NCBI RefSeq assembly: GCF_048159605.1
Contig: NZ_JBLREB010000003.1
Span: 124,001-188,000 of the forward strand
Length of the DNA stretch: 64,000 bases
Origin: Ectobacillus polymachus
GTDB lineage: Bacteria; Bacillota; Bacilli; Bacillales; Bacillaceae_G
Reading direction: 5' to 3'
Made by a program: the position numbers and the translations under genes
Shown: positions 40,851 through 49,858 of the stretch, in pieces
Layout of the letters: every line of letters starts with the position of its first letter
Numbering within the stretch: the first letter of the stretch is position 1
Notes under the pieces: model-generated
Databases searched by the model: none
The model's input: the letters and a program-made list of their open reading frames with translations, nothing else
What the model was told of the DNA's origin: nothing

Positions 40851-43112
40851 TTAGAAAAGAGAAGAAAAGAAGCGCGATGGATGGGTTGTCTTACCGCGGC
40901 GCGTCATCGGTACAGATACATATAGCATTTCTTGTGCTCTTGTCATTGCTACGTATGCAAGCCGTCTTTCTTCTTCAAGTGGCGCTATGTCCCCTTCTCG
41001 AAACGATTCTAATGCATAATCATGTGGAAGTGAGCCATCCACTCCTCCAAGCAGGTATACATACTTGTACTCTAATCCCTTTGCTCGGTGTATGGTCAGG
41101 AGTGACGCAGCGTCAGTGTATGTTTGGCTCAGCTTTTTCATTTCGTCATTCATTGCCATCATATGGTCTGCATGTGCGAGAAATTCGTCTAGTGTTTGGA
41201 ACTTTCGAGCGATTACCTTCATGTCACGAAGATCATCTGAGCCTTTCTCCATCTGATTTCCTTCTCCGCCACGCTTTTTAATAAATTCAGAAAATCCCAT
41301 GTCTTTTTCAATCATTTCAATAGCAGAAGACGGCGATACATTTCGAAGTTTTCGAAAAAACGGTACGATTCGCTGTAATTTTTTTTGCTGGAATGGCTTT
41401 ACAGTAGATAGCTTTGCTAGTGCTGAGACAAGTGTACAATCCTCTAAAATGCTAATTCGTTTTAGCTCTTGTAAAACAGATTGCTTTAAAAAGAGAGCAG
41501 AAAGTAAATCCGCTATTGCAGAGGTATCTTCTTCATTTATGCTTAGCCGCATATAAGATAAGAGGTATCGCGCGATTCTACGCTTGTAAAACGATTCTGC
41601 ATCTCGTTCTATCACAAATGGGATGGCAGATTGACAAAGTCGCTCAAACACTGCACGTGAAGCCGAATGTGTGCGGTATAAAATCGCAAAGGAAGAGGGA
41701 TTTGCACCCTTTTCCATCTTTTCTTTCATATCGTTTACAATCATCGTCGCCTCTTCTTCTTCATCATATGGAAAGAAGAAGGCTGGCGGAGTTGGAAGAT
41801 GAAATTGGGCGTTCATCATTTTCGGCCGTCGTTTCTTATTGCGAGTAATTACTTTATTTGCGGTCGCCACGATACTATGAGAGGAACGGTAATTTTCATG
41901 AAGCGTAATGACTGTTGCCTCTTTAAATTCATGATCAAAATGTAAAATAAACGATGGATCACTACCGCGAAACGAGTAAATGGACTGATCATCATCGCCT
42001 ACTGCACAAATGTTGTTTGTTGGATGAGATAGGAGCTTCATAATTTCGTATTGCACTTTATTGATGTCTTGAAATTCGTCAATAAGAAAATATTGAAACC
42101 GCTGCTGATAACGACTGAGTAATTCTTTATTGGTTTGTAGCATGTCGTAGCAGCCGAGCAGCATATCATCGAAGTCAAACTGACCTTGCTCGCTTTTTTG
42201 TTCTTCATATCGCTTATATAAGTAAAGGACTTGTTCTTCCCATTCATTTTTTGGCGTGATGTGATCATAGGAGACGAGTGTATTTTTCCAATAACTAATT
42301 TGAGACATGCTTTGGTCGTAAGGAAATTCCTTCTCATCAAGACCAATTTCCGCTCCAGCAATCTTCAGTATTCGTTCGATTTGCCAGCTGTATTTTAGCA
42401 AGGCATTCGGCGACCAGCGTGTTGGATCGTAATGGAGCAGCATTTTATAAAAAATACTATGAAAGGTTCCCATTACGATAGAGCGCAGTGCTTGGGTAGA
42501 GACGCTGGAAAACCGCTGCAAGCGCGCCTTCATTTCCTTTGCCGCCTTTGATGTAAAGGTGACGAGCATGATCGACTTTGGATCAATTCCCATTTCTTTG
42601 ATCATATAGGCAGTTCTTGCGGTCAGTACTCTTGTTTTGCCGCTGCCCGCTCCAGCTAAAATTAACAGTGGACCTTCCGTACAAGTTACTGCTGCATATT
42701 GAGAGGAATCGAGTGGAAACTGTTCCTCGTTTAATACATGATATGTAAGTGACTTATTTGTCGTTGTAAACTGCGGAATATTTGTTACAGGTTGCATGAT
42801 TTTCCAGAAGGAAGACTTCTTCTCCTGGATGGTACGTGATTTCGGAAGACGGAAGCCACCCAATTCGATAGAAGAGCTAGTAGCAGCAATCTCTTGCTGA
42901 CTATCAGCAAAAATGGCAGTCTTACAGGCAGGTGCAGAAGAAATATGATAAAAATGAGGCTGCTTTGCAATCCCTAAATATAATTTCACAGGCTTGTGAC
43001 ATGACGGACACGTTACTTCATGTTTAAGACTTGCCTCATACAATCTTTGGAATAGCTCGCGCGGGTATGTATGCAAATGAATGGTAGTATCCTGATAAAG
43101 TGCAACGTCCAA
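40851..43112 (-). CDS. yjcD: UvrD/Rep-type DNA helicase YjcD with CoiA-like zinc head
   Basis: A 753-residue superfamily 1A helicase. The first ~130 residues hold a small domain with CPSC ... HFYH ... C, like the CoiA head. The helicase core then starts with the Q motif and Walker A in ILAGAGSGKTRVLTART, motif II in FLIDEFQDINKVQYEI, motif III GDDDQSIYSFRG, motif IV YRTHSASR, and motifs V-VI in LTIHRAKGLEYKYVYLLG and VAMTRAQEMLYVS. The start is set at TTG 43112, since AAGGAG is nine bases upstream; an ATG 42 bases earlier is in frame. B. subtilis yjcD is in the same place. Likely DNA repair or recombination. Confidence 0.88.
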   Translation of the reverse strand: MDVALYQDTTIHLHTYPRELFQRLYEASLKHEVTCPSCHKPVKLYLGIAKQPHFYHISSAPACKTAIFADSQQEIAATSSSIELGGFRLPKSRTIQEKKSSFWKIMQPVTNIPQFTTTNKSLTYHVLNEEQFPLDSSQYAAVTCTEGPLLILAGAGSGKTRVLTARTAYMIKEMGIDPKSIMLVTFTSKAAKEMKARLQRFSSVSTQALRSIVMGTFHSIFYKMLLHYDPTRWSPNALLKYSWQIERILKIAGAEIGLDEKEFPYDQSMSQISYWKNTLVSYDHITPKNEWEEQVLYLYKRYEEQKSEQGQFDFDDMLLGCYDMLQTNKELLSRYQQRFQYFLIDEFQDINKVQYEIMKLLSHPTNNICAVGDDDQSIYSFRGSDPSFILHFDHEFKEATVITLHENYRSSHSIVATANKVITRNKKRRPKMMNAQFHLPTPPAFFFPYDEEEEATMIVNDMKEKMEKGANPSSFAILYRTHSASRAVFERLCQSAIPFVIERDAESFYKRRIARYLLSYMRLSINEEDTSAIADLLSALFLKQSVLQELKRISILEDCTLVSALAKLSTVKPFQQKKLQRIVPFFRKLRNVSPSSAIEMIEKDMGFSEFIKKRGGEGNQMEKGSDDLRDMKVIARKFQTLDEFLAHADHMMAMNDEMKKLSQTYTDAASLLTIHRAKGLEYKYVYLLGGVDGSLPHDYALESFREGDIAPLEEERRLAYVAMTRAQEMLYVSVPMTRRGKTTHPSRFFSSLF

Positions 43113-43173
43113 TGCACGAGTCTCCTTTCTTACTAAACTAAAATTAAGGTACATTTCATATTATCATAGCCAG

Positions 43174-43221
43174 ACAAAAAAAACGAGGTGACGAAACAGT
43201 GTATAAACTGTTTTGTCACCT
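43174..43221 (-). terminator. terminator of yjcG-yjcF
   Basis: AGGTGACAAAACAGT pairs with ACTGTTTCGTCACCT on the minus strand, followed by a T8 run. Confidence 0.85.
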
Positions 43222-43233
43222 TTTAATCGGAAT

Positions 43234-43671
43234 CTATTTATCTAAAGTAGATAATTCTTTCGTCATCAAAACGTGAGGAATATCTGCTTCTAAAAATACA
43301 TCAGATTTCGTTTCATAGCCAAGTTTTTTATAAAATTCTTCTGCATGTGTTTGCGCATGAAGCTTTACTTTTTGCAGTCCTTCTTTTGCTGCAAGATTCT
43401 CAAGCTTCTCCATGATGAGACGGCCTGCACCCTTTCCTCGTTCAGAGGAAAGGATGCAAATACGTTCTAATTTTCCATAATCATCAAGAATACGGAAGCG
43501 GCCCGTTCCAACTGGAACTCCTTTGTCATATAAAACGACATGCGTTGCAATTGAGTCAAATTCATCGTATTCTTCCTCAGCTGTTACTTTTTGCTCATTG
43601 ACAAATACAAGCTTGCGAATAGCAAATGCCTGCTGCATTTGTTCCTTGGTTTCTACTACTCGTATATTCAA
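43234..43671 (-). CDS. yjcF: YjcF, GNAT N-acetyltransferase
   Basis: A 145-residue GNAT acetyltransferase. The acetyl-CoA loop is LSSERGKGAGRLIMEKLE (R-x2-G-x-G/A), with VVLYDKGVPVGTGRFRIL as the central strand and FYKKLGYETKSDVFLEADIPHV near the C-terminus. This pattern is shared by the ElaA/YjcF group. Substrate unknown. It begins five bases after the stop of yjcG and shares its transcript; the ribosome site AGGAAAGGA is inside the end of yjcG. Same order as B. subtilis. Confidence 0.88.
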   Translation of the reverse strand: MNIRVVETKEQMQQAFAIRKLVFVNEQKVTAEEEYDEFDSIATHVVLYDKGVPVGTGRFRILDDYGKLERICILSSERGKGAGRLIMEKLENLAAKEGLQKVKLHAQTHAEEFYKKLGYETKSDVFLEADIPHVLMTKELSTLDK

Positions 43672-43676
43672 TGCCT

Positions 43677-44189
43677 TTAGTCCTTTCCTAAATGAAATGT
43701 TTCATATACAGTCCAAGCGCCATCATCTAGTTGATACATAAGATGAAAGAGGTCAATTGTTTGCTCATATTGAAATTGCTTCATCTTTAATCTTCCAAGA
43801 ACATCGGCATGTTCTTGGTTTGTTAAGTCTTGTGCAACGGTAATGTGCGGAACAAACGAATATTCTTGTTTTTGTGTAAAATAGCCACTGTACATGTTGT
43901 CATGCAAAGTCTGAAGCTCGGAATTTGGCTCAATTTTCAAGTAAAGAACGTTAGTAATGGGATAGAATGTACTAATTTTGGTTACTTGTATCGGAAATGG
44001 TTGGATGCCTGCTGCAATCTTCTTAAGCTGTTCCGCAATGTCTGTTACTTCTGTCTCAGAAGCATCAAATGCACGCTTAATTGTAATATGAGGCGGAATA
44101 AGTGCATAGTTCGTATCATATCGTTTACGAAGATTGTTTGCTCGATCTTGTATTTCTTTAGATGGGAAAATAACAATACCTAATTTCAT
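43677..44189 (-). CDS. yjcG: YjcG, 2H phosphoesterase-type protein
   Basis: A 170-residue member of the 2'-5' RNA ligase-like superfamily. The two catalytic His motifs are PPHITIKRAF (residues about 33-42) and VPHITVAQDL (about 115-124), the HxT/S pair that defines 2H enzymes. Such enzymes act on 2',5' or cyclic phosphodiester ends of RNA or nucleotides; the substrate of YjcG is unknown. First gene of the yjcG-yjcF pair. AAGGAGGCCGAAAGT precedes the ATG. Confidence 0.88.
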   Translation of the reverse strand: MKLGIVIFPSKEIQDRANNLRKRYDTNYALIPPHITIKRAFDASETEVTDIAEQLKKIAAGIQPFPIQVTKISTFYPITNVLYLKIEPNSELQTLHDNMYSGYFTQKQEYSFVPHITVAQDLTNQEHADVLGRLKMKQFQYEQTIDLFHLMYQLDDGAWTVYETFHLGKD

Positions 44190-44238
44190 ACTTTCGGCCT
44201 CCTTGTTTTTAGCTATGGATGCTGTAAGATTGATTTAT

Positions 44239-44386
44239 CCCGCTTTAACGGGCAGTAAGACCCCCACTTCAAGGCTTAGAGAAAACTGAAAAGGCTAAGT
44301 GGGGGACAACTGCCCGTAAAAGTCCGAATTGGGTGGGCTAACCCTGGGTGGGGGATGAGAAAAACCCCCACCGAGGGAAGTTTCAC
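44239..44386. repeat. bcr1-like repeat element, copy 2 (148 bp)
   Basis: Same length and architecture as copy 1 at 10860-11007, with changes clustered in two loops (near residues 44-52 and 88-97 of the element). Flanked by TTTAT at 44234-44238 and TGTAT at 44387-44391, a target duplication with one later change. Same orientation as copy 1. Confidence 0.8.
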
Positions 44387-44391
44387 TGTAT

Positions 44392-44795
44392 CTTAGTATA
44401 GCAAACGATAGACTTGCTATGTTGGAATTTTCAAAAAATAGCAGAGGAATCCTTTTCTTTATCAGATAATATCCGATGCTCAAGTACATATCGCATATTA
44501 TATTTCTAAAACTTACTTGTAATTACATATTTTACTATAAACAATAAAAAAAGAAAATAAAAATAGCGTTATGTAGATATCGGACTAAGCCAAGAGGATC
44601 ATTTGGGGGAGTTTCTATCCTTTTTATGTACCCGTAAGCAGTAGTTGAATATTGTAAGAGAGCTCATAGGAGCCACCATGGGTGAAACTAGCGGGGATGC
44701 AAATAATAGGTGGCATCCTAGTTTTCGTCGCCTGTGTTCTTTTTCATGCTAAAGGTAAAAGAAGTGTCTACAAAGAGGTTTCTGAAGGAATATTA
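44392..44795. other. region between the repeat and the Ig-like gene
   Basis: AT-rich and mostly without signals. A plus-strand frame from ATG 44697 (MQIIGGILVFVACVLF...), preceded by GCGGGG, encodes one membrane helix, then runs antisense through the end of the Ig-like gene. It may be a truncated small membrane protein gene; I do not call it. Confidence 0.4.
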
Positions 44796-45191
44796 TTATT
44801 TATTAGTGGTTATATAGCTAGCAATGGTAACAACGCAAAGATCACGAAATTGTCCATCTTCTGTTGTTACGATTATAATTGTTCTTCCAGCTTTTTTTGC
44901 CTTTAAGTGAATATAGTTATTATGTAGTTCGGTTTCAACGATATCTTCATTCGTGATTGCCCAATTTAAACTGAGTTCGGTAGCATGACTAGGAAGAATC
45001 TCTACAAGGAGATCTGTTGTTTGACCGATCTTTAATTTTACTTTCGCTTTATTAAAATGAACTCCAATTACCGGAACGATGTTAGCAGCGAGCATAAGTT
45101 GTGGTTTTTCAAGTGAAGATGAATGAGAAATGGATGAAGGAAAAGGTATAATATTGCCACAGCTTTTAAATTCTTTATGTCTCAAAATCAA
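44796..45191 (-). CDS. small protein with a bacterial Ig-like (BIG2) domain
   Basis: A 131-residue protein. Residues about 40-128 form one BIG2-type Ig fold: GVHFNKAKVKLKIGQT, LLVEILPSHATELSLNWAITN, then LKAKKAGRTIIIVTTEDG and CVVTIASY, which show the typical 'LKVGQT...P..A....W.S.N..I......G.V.A...G...I......G' rhythm. No signal peptide or anchor is visible, unlike most BIG2 proteins. GGAGGGGAATTTTC precedes the ATG. It stands alone ahead of the trp operon. In a spore former such a protein might enter the spore surface from the mother cell, which is a guess. Confidence 0.6.
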   Translation of the reverse strand: MILRHKEFKSCGNIIPFPSSISHSSSLEKPQLMLAANIVPVIGVHFNKAKVKLKIGQTTDLLVEILPSHATELSLNWAITNEDIVETELHNNYIHLKAKKAGRTIIIVTTEDGQFRDLCVVTIASYITTNK

Positions 45192-45371
45192 GAAAATTCC
45201 CCTCCTTTTTGTGTAGTATGACTATCATACATAAGCAGTGTTACATTTCATTTAACTATAAGTGAAGATAATATTAAGATTTGTGAAAAAAAGAGAGGAA
45301 TATCAGTATAATTGTCGAATGAGTTTTAGATAGCAGGTTTTACACCAATAAAAAAATTTTTTAAATCCTAA

Positions 45372-45400
45372 TTGACGTATTCAGAATAATGTAATACAAT
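45372..45400 (+). promoter_or_regulatory. trp operon promoter
   Basis: TTGACG at 45372-45377, 17-base spacer, TACAAT at 45395-45400. It lies about 60 bases before the first T-box. Confidence 0.75.
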
Positions 45401-45454
45401 CATGGCAATTACTTAATTATTGCACTTTAGATTTGAATGGAAAATCGAAGGCAA

Positions 45455-45716
45455 TCGTATATAAGCGTTGATGAAGAAGAGTACATGTTTTCGTCATTTC
45501 AGAGAGCTGATGGTTGGTGCAAATCAGTATGTACGTGATGTGGAATGGGCTTCGGAGCTTCCAAACCGAACTTACAGTAGGCTTTGGCGAATGGTCTCAT
45601 CGTTACAAGGAGACACGTATTCTAGTATGGATACGGAAAGTGAGTTACGAACGTAACTAACGAAGGTGGTACCACGGGGTTTCCTCGTCCTTTATGGATG
45701 AGGGCCCCTTTTGTTT
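45455..45716 (+). promoter_or_regulatory. trp leader T-box 1, Trp specifier
   Basis: Stem I begins near 45463 with the AGAGAG motif at about 45499; the specifier is TGG at 45546-45548 in GGAATGGGC. The T-box core AGGTGGTACCACGG (45664-45677) has ACCACGG for the common ACCGCGG. The terminator stem CGTCC...GGATGAGGGCCCC and TTTTGTTTT end it at 45716. Read-through requires uncharged tRNA-Trp. Confidence 0.9.
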
Positions 45717-45734
45717 TGGGAAAAAAGAATACAG

Positions 45735-45999
45735 CAAATCGTTGAGTAAGAAGAGTATGTATAGTAGCGATGCTTCAGAGAGCTGGGGAAAGGTGAGAGC
45801 CCAGTGCAGAGCAGTATACAGAATGGGCTTACGAGAGGTATTCCGAACATTCGAGTAGGCTTACCCGGGCTTTCCGCCGTTACAAAGGATAGGGTATCAT
45901 GTTGTACCCGAAAAGAGGAATTTGCCATTGGCAAATTCAACGTGAGGTGGCACCGCGGTAGAAATATCGTCCTCTGCATTTATGCAGAGGACTTTTTTT
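45735..45999 (+). promoter_or_regulatory. trp leader T-box 2, Trp specifier
   Basis: A second complete T-box, separated from the first by about 20 bases. AGAGAGC at about 45776, specifier TGG at 45824-45826 in AGAATGGGC, T-box core AGGTGGCACCGCGG at 45945-45958, terminator GTCCTCTGCATTTATGCAGAGGAC with a T7 run ending at 45999. Both must be read through before trpE. Confidence 0.92.
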
Positions 46000-46031
46000 A
46001 TGCAATTTTACGAGAGAGGATGAGATGACAG

Positions 46032-47450
46032 ATGATAACGAAAGAGCAATTCGAAGCGATGCAAAAGGAGAAATCGTTATTTTATATCATCGAAGAGATG
46101 GAAGGAGACGATGTAACACCGGTGTTGCTATACAGCCGGCTAGAAGGAACGGAGAAATTTTTGTTTGAAAGCTCGCTTATTCATGAAGAGAAAGGACGCT
46201 ATTCCTTTCTTGGCAGCAATCCTTATGCGGAAGTAAAAAGCAGAGGCAAGCATGTAACAATTGTTACCGAACATGGAACAGAACACAGAGAGCAAAAGGT
46301 GCTAGATGTTGCATTGGAGCTTCTTTCTTTCGCTGAAATAGAAAGCCCGTTCCCATTTGCTGGAGGAGCAATTGGTTATATCGGCTACGATGTGATCAGG
46401 CAATACGAAATACTTGGGGAGATAAATGCAGATCAGCAGGGTATGCCAGAGGCGCACCTATTGTTCTATAAAACGTTTGTTGTGTTTGATCATAAATTTC
46501 AAAAAGTAAGCATTGTCTATGTTTATCGTGAGGATGATCGATTGTCCTATGAAGAAATACACCGAGTTATCGAGAGGATAAAGAAGCAGTTGTTCATACC
46601 AGCTCCAATTGCAGCAATAGAAACAGGGCTAGAGGGACATTTTACATCGAATGTGACCCAGCAGCAGTTTCAAGAAATGGTAGAAAAAGCGAAGGAATAT
46701 ATTCAAGCAGGAGATATATTTCAGGTCGTGCTATCGCAGCGTCTTCAAACGTCCTTTGAAGGTAATCCCTTTGGATTGTATCGAAGACTTCGTGTTACCA
46801 ATCCATCACCGTATATGTTTTACGTAGATTTTGGTTCATATGTTGTGCTCGGCTCCTCGCCAGAAAGTCTTCTTTCTGTAAAGGGAAGAAAAGTAACGAC
46901 GAATCCGATCGCTGGAACAAGACCACGCGGGGCAACAAAAGAAGAGGATAACAGCATAGCAAAGGAATTACTAGGTGATGAAAAAGAGAAGGCGGAACAC
47001 TTGATGCTCGTTGATCTTGGTAGAAATGATGTCGGGTATGTAAGCGAATTTGGATCCGTCGAGGTAGAAAAGTTTATGGAGATTGAACGATACTCGCATG
47101 TTATGCACATCGTGTCAGAAGTAACAGGAACGCTTCGAGAGAATGTTACGTGCTTAGATGCATTGAAGAAATGCTTGCCGGCTGGAACGGTATCAGGAGC
47201 ACCGAAAATACGAGCAATGACGATAATTGATGAACTCGAATCTGTAAAACGTGGTGTGTATTCCGGAACAGTTGGCTACATTTCCTTTAATGGGGATATG
47301 GATATGGCACTGGCTATTCGGACGATGGTAGTAAAGGATCAGAAAGCATATATTCAAGCAGGAGCAGGGATTGTGTATGATTCGAATCCCGAAAATGAGT
47401 ATCATGAAACATTAAATAAAGCAAAAGCTTTATTGGAGGTGCTGAAATGA
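46032..47450 (+). CDS. trpE: anthranilate synthase component I
   Basis: Makes anthranilate from chorismate with TrpG; 472 residues. The N-terminal Trp-feedback region FLFESSLIHEEKGRYSFLG and the catalytic core with GDIFQVVLSQR, NPIAGTRPRGATKEED, and CLPAGTVSGAPKIRAM are present. ATG 46032 has GAGGATGAG upstream. First gene of trpEGDCFBA, behind the double T-box. Overlaps trpG by four bases (ATGA). Confidence 0.97.
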   Translation: MITKEQFEAMQKEKSLFYIIEEMEGDDVTPVLLYSRLEGTEKFLFESSLIHEEKGRYSFLGSNPYAEVKSRGKHVTIVTEHGTEHREQKVLDVALELLSFAEIESPFPFAGGAIGYIGYDVIRQYEILGEINADQQGMPEAHLLFYKTFVVFDHKFQKVSIVYVYREDDRLSYEEIHRVIERIKKQLFIPAPIAAIETGLEGHFTSNVTQQQFQEMVEKAKEYIQAGDIFQVVLSQRLQTSFEGNPFGLYRRLRVTNPSPYMFYVDFGSYVVLGSSPESLLSVKGRKVTTNPIAGTRPRGATKEEDNSIAKELLGDEKEKAEHLMLVDLGRNDVGYVSEFGSVEVEKFMEIERYSHVMHIVSEVTGTLRENVTCLDALKKCLPAGTVSGAPKIRAMTIIDELESVKRGVYSGTVGYISFNGDMDMALAIRTMVVKDQKAYIQAGAGIVYDSNPENEYHETLNKAKALLEVLK

Positions 47451-48055
47451 TCTTATTACTTGATAATTATGATTCCTTTACGTATAACCTGTATCAGCTC
47501 ATCGGACTTTGTGATCCTGACATTACCGTTGTACGCAATGACAAAATTACGATTGAAGAAATAGAGAAGCTGAATCCGGCAGCCATTATTATTTCACCAG
47601 GACCTGGACGGCCGGAGCAAGCAGGTATTTGTGAGGATGTTATTAAGAAATTTTATCGAAATATTCCGATTCTTGGTATTTGTCTTGGCCATCAAGCGAT
47701 TGTTCATACATTTGGCGGAGAAGTGGTGAGGGCAAAACATGTGAAGCATGGAAAAACGTCGCTTCTTCGCCATACGGGTACATCCATATTTGAATACGTA
47801 AGGCAGCCGCTCAGAGCAATGCGCTATCATTCGCTTGTAGCGAAACGTGAGACGTTGCCGGAAGTATTTGAAGTACTCGCAACAGCTATGGATGACAATG
47901 AAATTATGGCAATTAAACATCATTATTATCCGCTATTTGGCTTGCAGTTTCATCCAGAATCGATTGCATCAGATGAAGGAAAACGATTGATAGAACAATT
48001 TTTAGCTTATACAGCAGATGGTTCACTTTTATCCATAGGGAAATTTCACAAGTAA
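47447..48055 (+). CDS. trpG: anthranilate synthase glutamine amidotransferase
   Basis: Class I glutamine amidotransferase subunit that supplies ammonia to TrpE; 202 residues. The triad is Cys in GICLGHQAIVHTFGGEV near residue 79 and His-x-Glu in LQFHPESIASDEG near 172-174. LLLDNYDSFTYNL is the typical start. In B. subtilis this subunit is PabA, encoded elsewhere; here it lies in the trp operon, as in the B. cereus group. Whether it also serves folate synthesis is unknown. Confidence 0.95.
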   Translation: MILLLDNYDSFTYNLYQLIGLCDPDITVVRNDKITIEEIEKLNPAAIIISPGPGRPEQAGICEDVIKKFYRNIPILGICLGHQAIVHTFGGEVVRAKHVKHGKTSLLRHTGTSIFEYVRQPLRAMRYHSLVAKRETLPEVFEVLATAMDDNEIMAIKHHYYPLFGLQFHPESIASDEGKRLIEQFLAYTADGSLLSIGKFHK

Positions 48056-48070
48056 AAAGGGGGAGAAATC

Positions 48071-49096
48071 ATGAATGAATGTTTACGTAAATTGATTGAG
48101 CAAACCGATTTAAGTGAGAAGGATACGTATGAAGTAGGGTTAGCTATGCTTGACGGAATAGTAGCGGATACAGAAATTGCTGCATTTCTAGTTGGATTGA
48201 AAGCCAAAGGGGAAACGGCGGATGAAATTTATGGTCTTGTAAAGGCACTTCGGGAAAAGGCGCTTCCGTTTTCTAAAACGATTACCGGAGCCATGGATAA
48301 TTGTGGAACAGGTGGAGACGGGGCACAAACATTTAACATTAGTACAACAACAGCATTTGTTCTAGCTGGCGCTGGCGTGAAGGTCGCAAAGCATGGCAAC
48401 CGTGCTGTATCGAGTAAAACGGGAAGCGCAGATGTTTTGGAAAGATTAGGTGTAAACATTACCTGTCCACCAAAGCAGGTGGAGCAGCTTCTTGAAACGG
48501 TCGGCATTTCGTTTCTATTTGCACCAGCGGTTCATCCTAACTTAAAACGCATCATGAAGGTCCGTAAAGAGCTTAACATTCCAACGATTTTTAATTTTAT
48601 CGGACCTCTTACAAATCCAGTAGATTTGGAAACGCAGCTCGTTGGCATTTATAAACGAGATATGCTTGTTCCAATCGCAGATGTTCTTCGAAAAATCGGA
48701 AGAAAACGAGCTGTCGTTGTGAACGGAAATGGCTTTCTCGATGAGGCTTCGTTGCAAGGGGAAAATTACATTGCCTTTCTTCACGATGGTGTGATTGAAG
48801 AAATGATTGTACATCCAGAAGAACTTGGTTTACAGCCTGCAGACAACAGTAAAATACGTGGCGGACTGCCAGCGGAAAATGCAAGGATTACAAAAGAGGT
48901 GCTAGAAGGTAAATATGGTGTCTATCGTGATACGGTACTATTAAATGCAGCACTCGCTCTATTTGCAAATGGTAAAGCGGACAGCATACAAGATGGTATA
49001 GAGATTGCGAAAGAAAGCATCGACTCCGGTAAGGCATTAGCAAAATTACAGCTACTAGCGATTGAAAGCAATAAAACAGCAGAGGGAGTGAAATAA
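48071..49096 (+). CDS. trpD: anthranilate phosphoribosyltransferase
   Basis: Joins anthranilate and PRPP; 341 residues. The glycine-rich PRPP loop GTGGDGAQTFNIST (near residue 78) and KHGNRAVSSKTGSADVLE are intact, as is the FIGPLTNP motif. AAAGGGGGAGAAATC precedes ATG. trpC starts directly at its stop codon, giving tight coupling. Confidence 0.97.
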   Translation: MNECLRKLIEQTDLSEKDTYEVGLAMLDGIVADTEIAAFLVGLKAKGETADEIYGLVKALREKALPFSKTITGAMDNCGTGGDGAQTFNISTTTAFVLAGAGVKVAKHGNRAVSSKTGSADVLERLGVNITCPPKQVEQLLETVGISFLFAPAVHPNLKRIMKVRKELNIPTIFNFIGPLTNPVDLETQLVGIYKRDMLVPIADVLRKIGRKRAVVVNGNGFLDEASLQGENYIAFLHDGVIEEMIVHPEELGLQPADNSKIRGGLPAENARITKEVLEGKYGVYRDTVLLNAALALFANGKADSIQDGIEIAKESIDSGKALAKLQLLAIESNKTAEGVK

Positions 49097-49858
49097 ATGA
49101 TGACCATTTTAGATACAATTGTTGCACAGAAACGATTGGAAGTAGAGGAGCTGCGCCAAAGCGGATTTGGAGACGAAACAATACGGACACACCCTTCCTT
49201 AGTAGAAAAGCTAAAAAACAAGAATATGACCATTATTTCTGAAATTAAACGGGCATCACCGTCAAAGGGGGATTTAAGTATACATGTTGATGTCCAGCAG
49301 CAGGCGAAATCCTATGAACAATTTGGTGCCGGTGCAATTTCTATCTTAACGGATTCGATGTTTTTCAAAGGATCGTTTCAAGATTTAACGAATGCACGAA
49401 AGGTAGTGAACGTGCCGCTATTATGCAAGGATTTCATGATTGATGAGCTGCAATTGCAGCGGGCAAATAGCGCTGGTGCAGATATTATTTTACTCATTGT
49501 AGCAGCGCTATCGCCAAAGCGATTGCAAGAGTTATATGACTATGCGAAAGCATTAGGTTTAGAGGCCATTGTAGAAATCCATAACGAAGAGGAGCTACAA
49601 ACGGCCCTTCAGATTCATCCTGAAATCATCGGGATAAACAATCGAAATTTAAAAACATTTAAGGTGGATTTACAAACAACCGAGAAGCTTGCGAGTCAAG
49701 TGAAGGAAGCTGGCATTCTTCTTATTAGTGAAAGCGGCATCCACTCGCGTGCTGACGTTCTTCGCGTGAAAGAAGCAGGTGCAAACGGCATTCTCGTTGG
49801 AGAAGCACTGATGAAGGCAGGTTCCCTTGCAGATATGTTTGGAGTGCTCGGCGTATGA
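49097..49858 (+). CDS. trpC: indole-3-glycerol phosphate synthase
   Basis: TIM-barrel enzyme that closes the indole ring; 253 residues. Catalytic Lys in SEIKRASPSKG (about residue 51), LLCKDFMIDE, and Glu in LISESGIHSRADV are all visible; GINNRNLKTF is the phosphate-side motif. It begins at the base after the trpD stop (TAAATGATG), with AGAGGGAG upstream; the second ATG three bases on is equally possible. It overlaps trpF by four bases. Confidence 0.96.
   Translation: MMTILDTIVAQKRLEVEELRQSGFGDETIRTHPSLVEKLKNKNMTIISEIKRASPSKGDLSIHVDVQQQAKSYEQFGAGAISILTDSMFFKGSFQDLTNARKVVNVPLLCKDFMIDELQLQRANSAGADIILLIVAALSPKRLQELYDYAKALGLEAIVEIHNEEELQTALQIHPEIIGINNRNLKTFKVDLQTTEKLASQVKEAGILLISESGIHSRADVLRVKEAGANGILVGEALMKAGSLADMFGVLGV

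Noticed and set aside
44682..44906. Frame with one membrane helix running antisense into the Ig-like gene
   Set aside because: The first 40 residues look like a small membrane protein, but the end is antisense to the BIG2 gene and low in complexity. Possibly a gene fragment; not enough to call.
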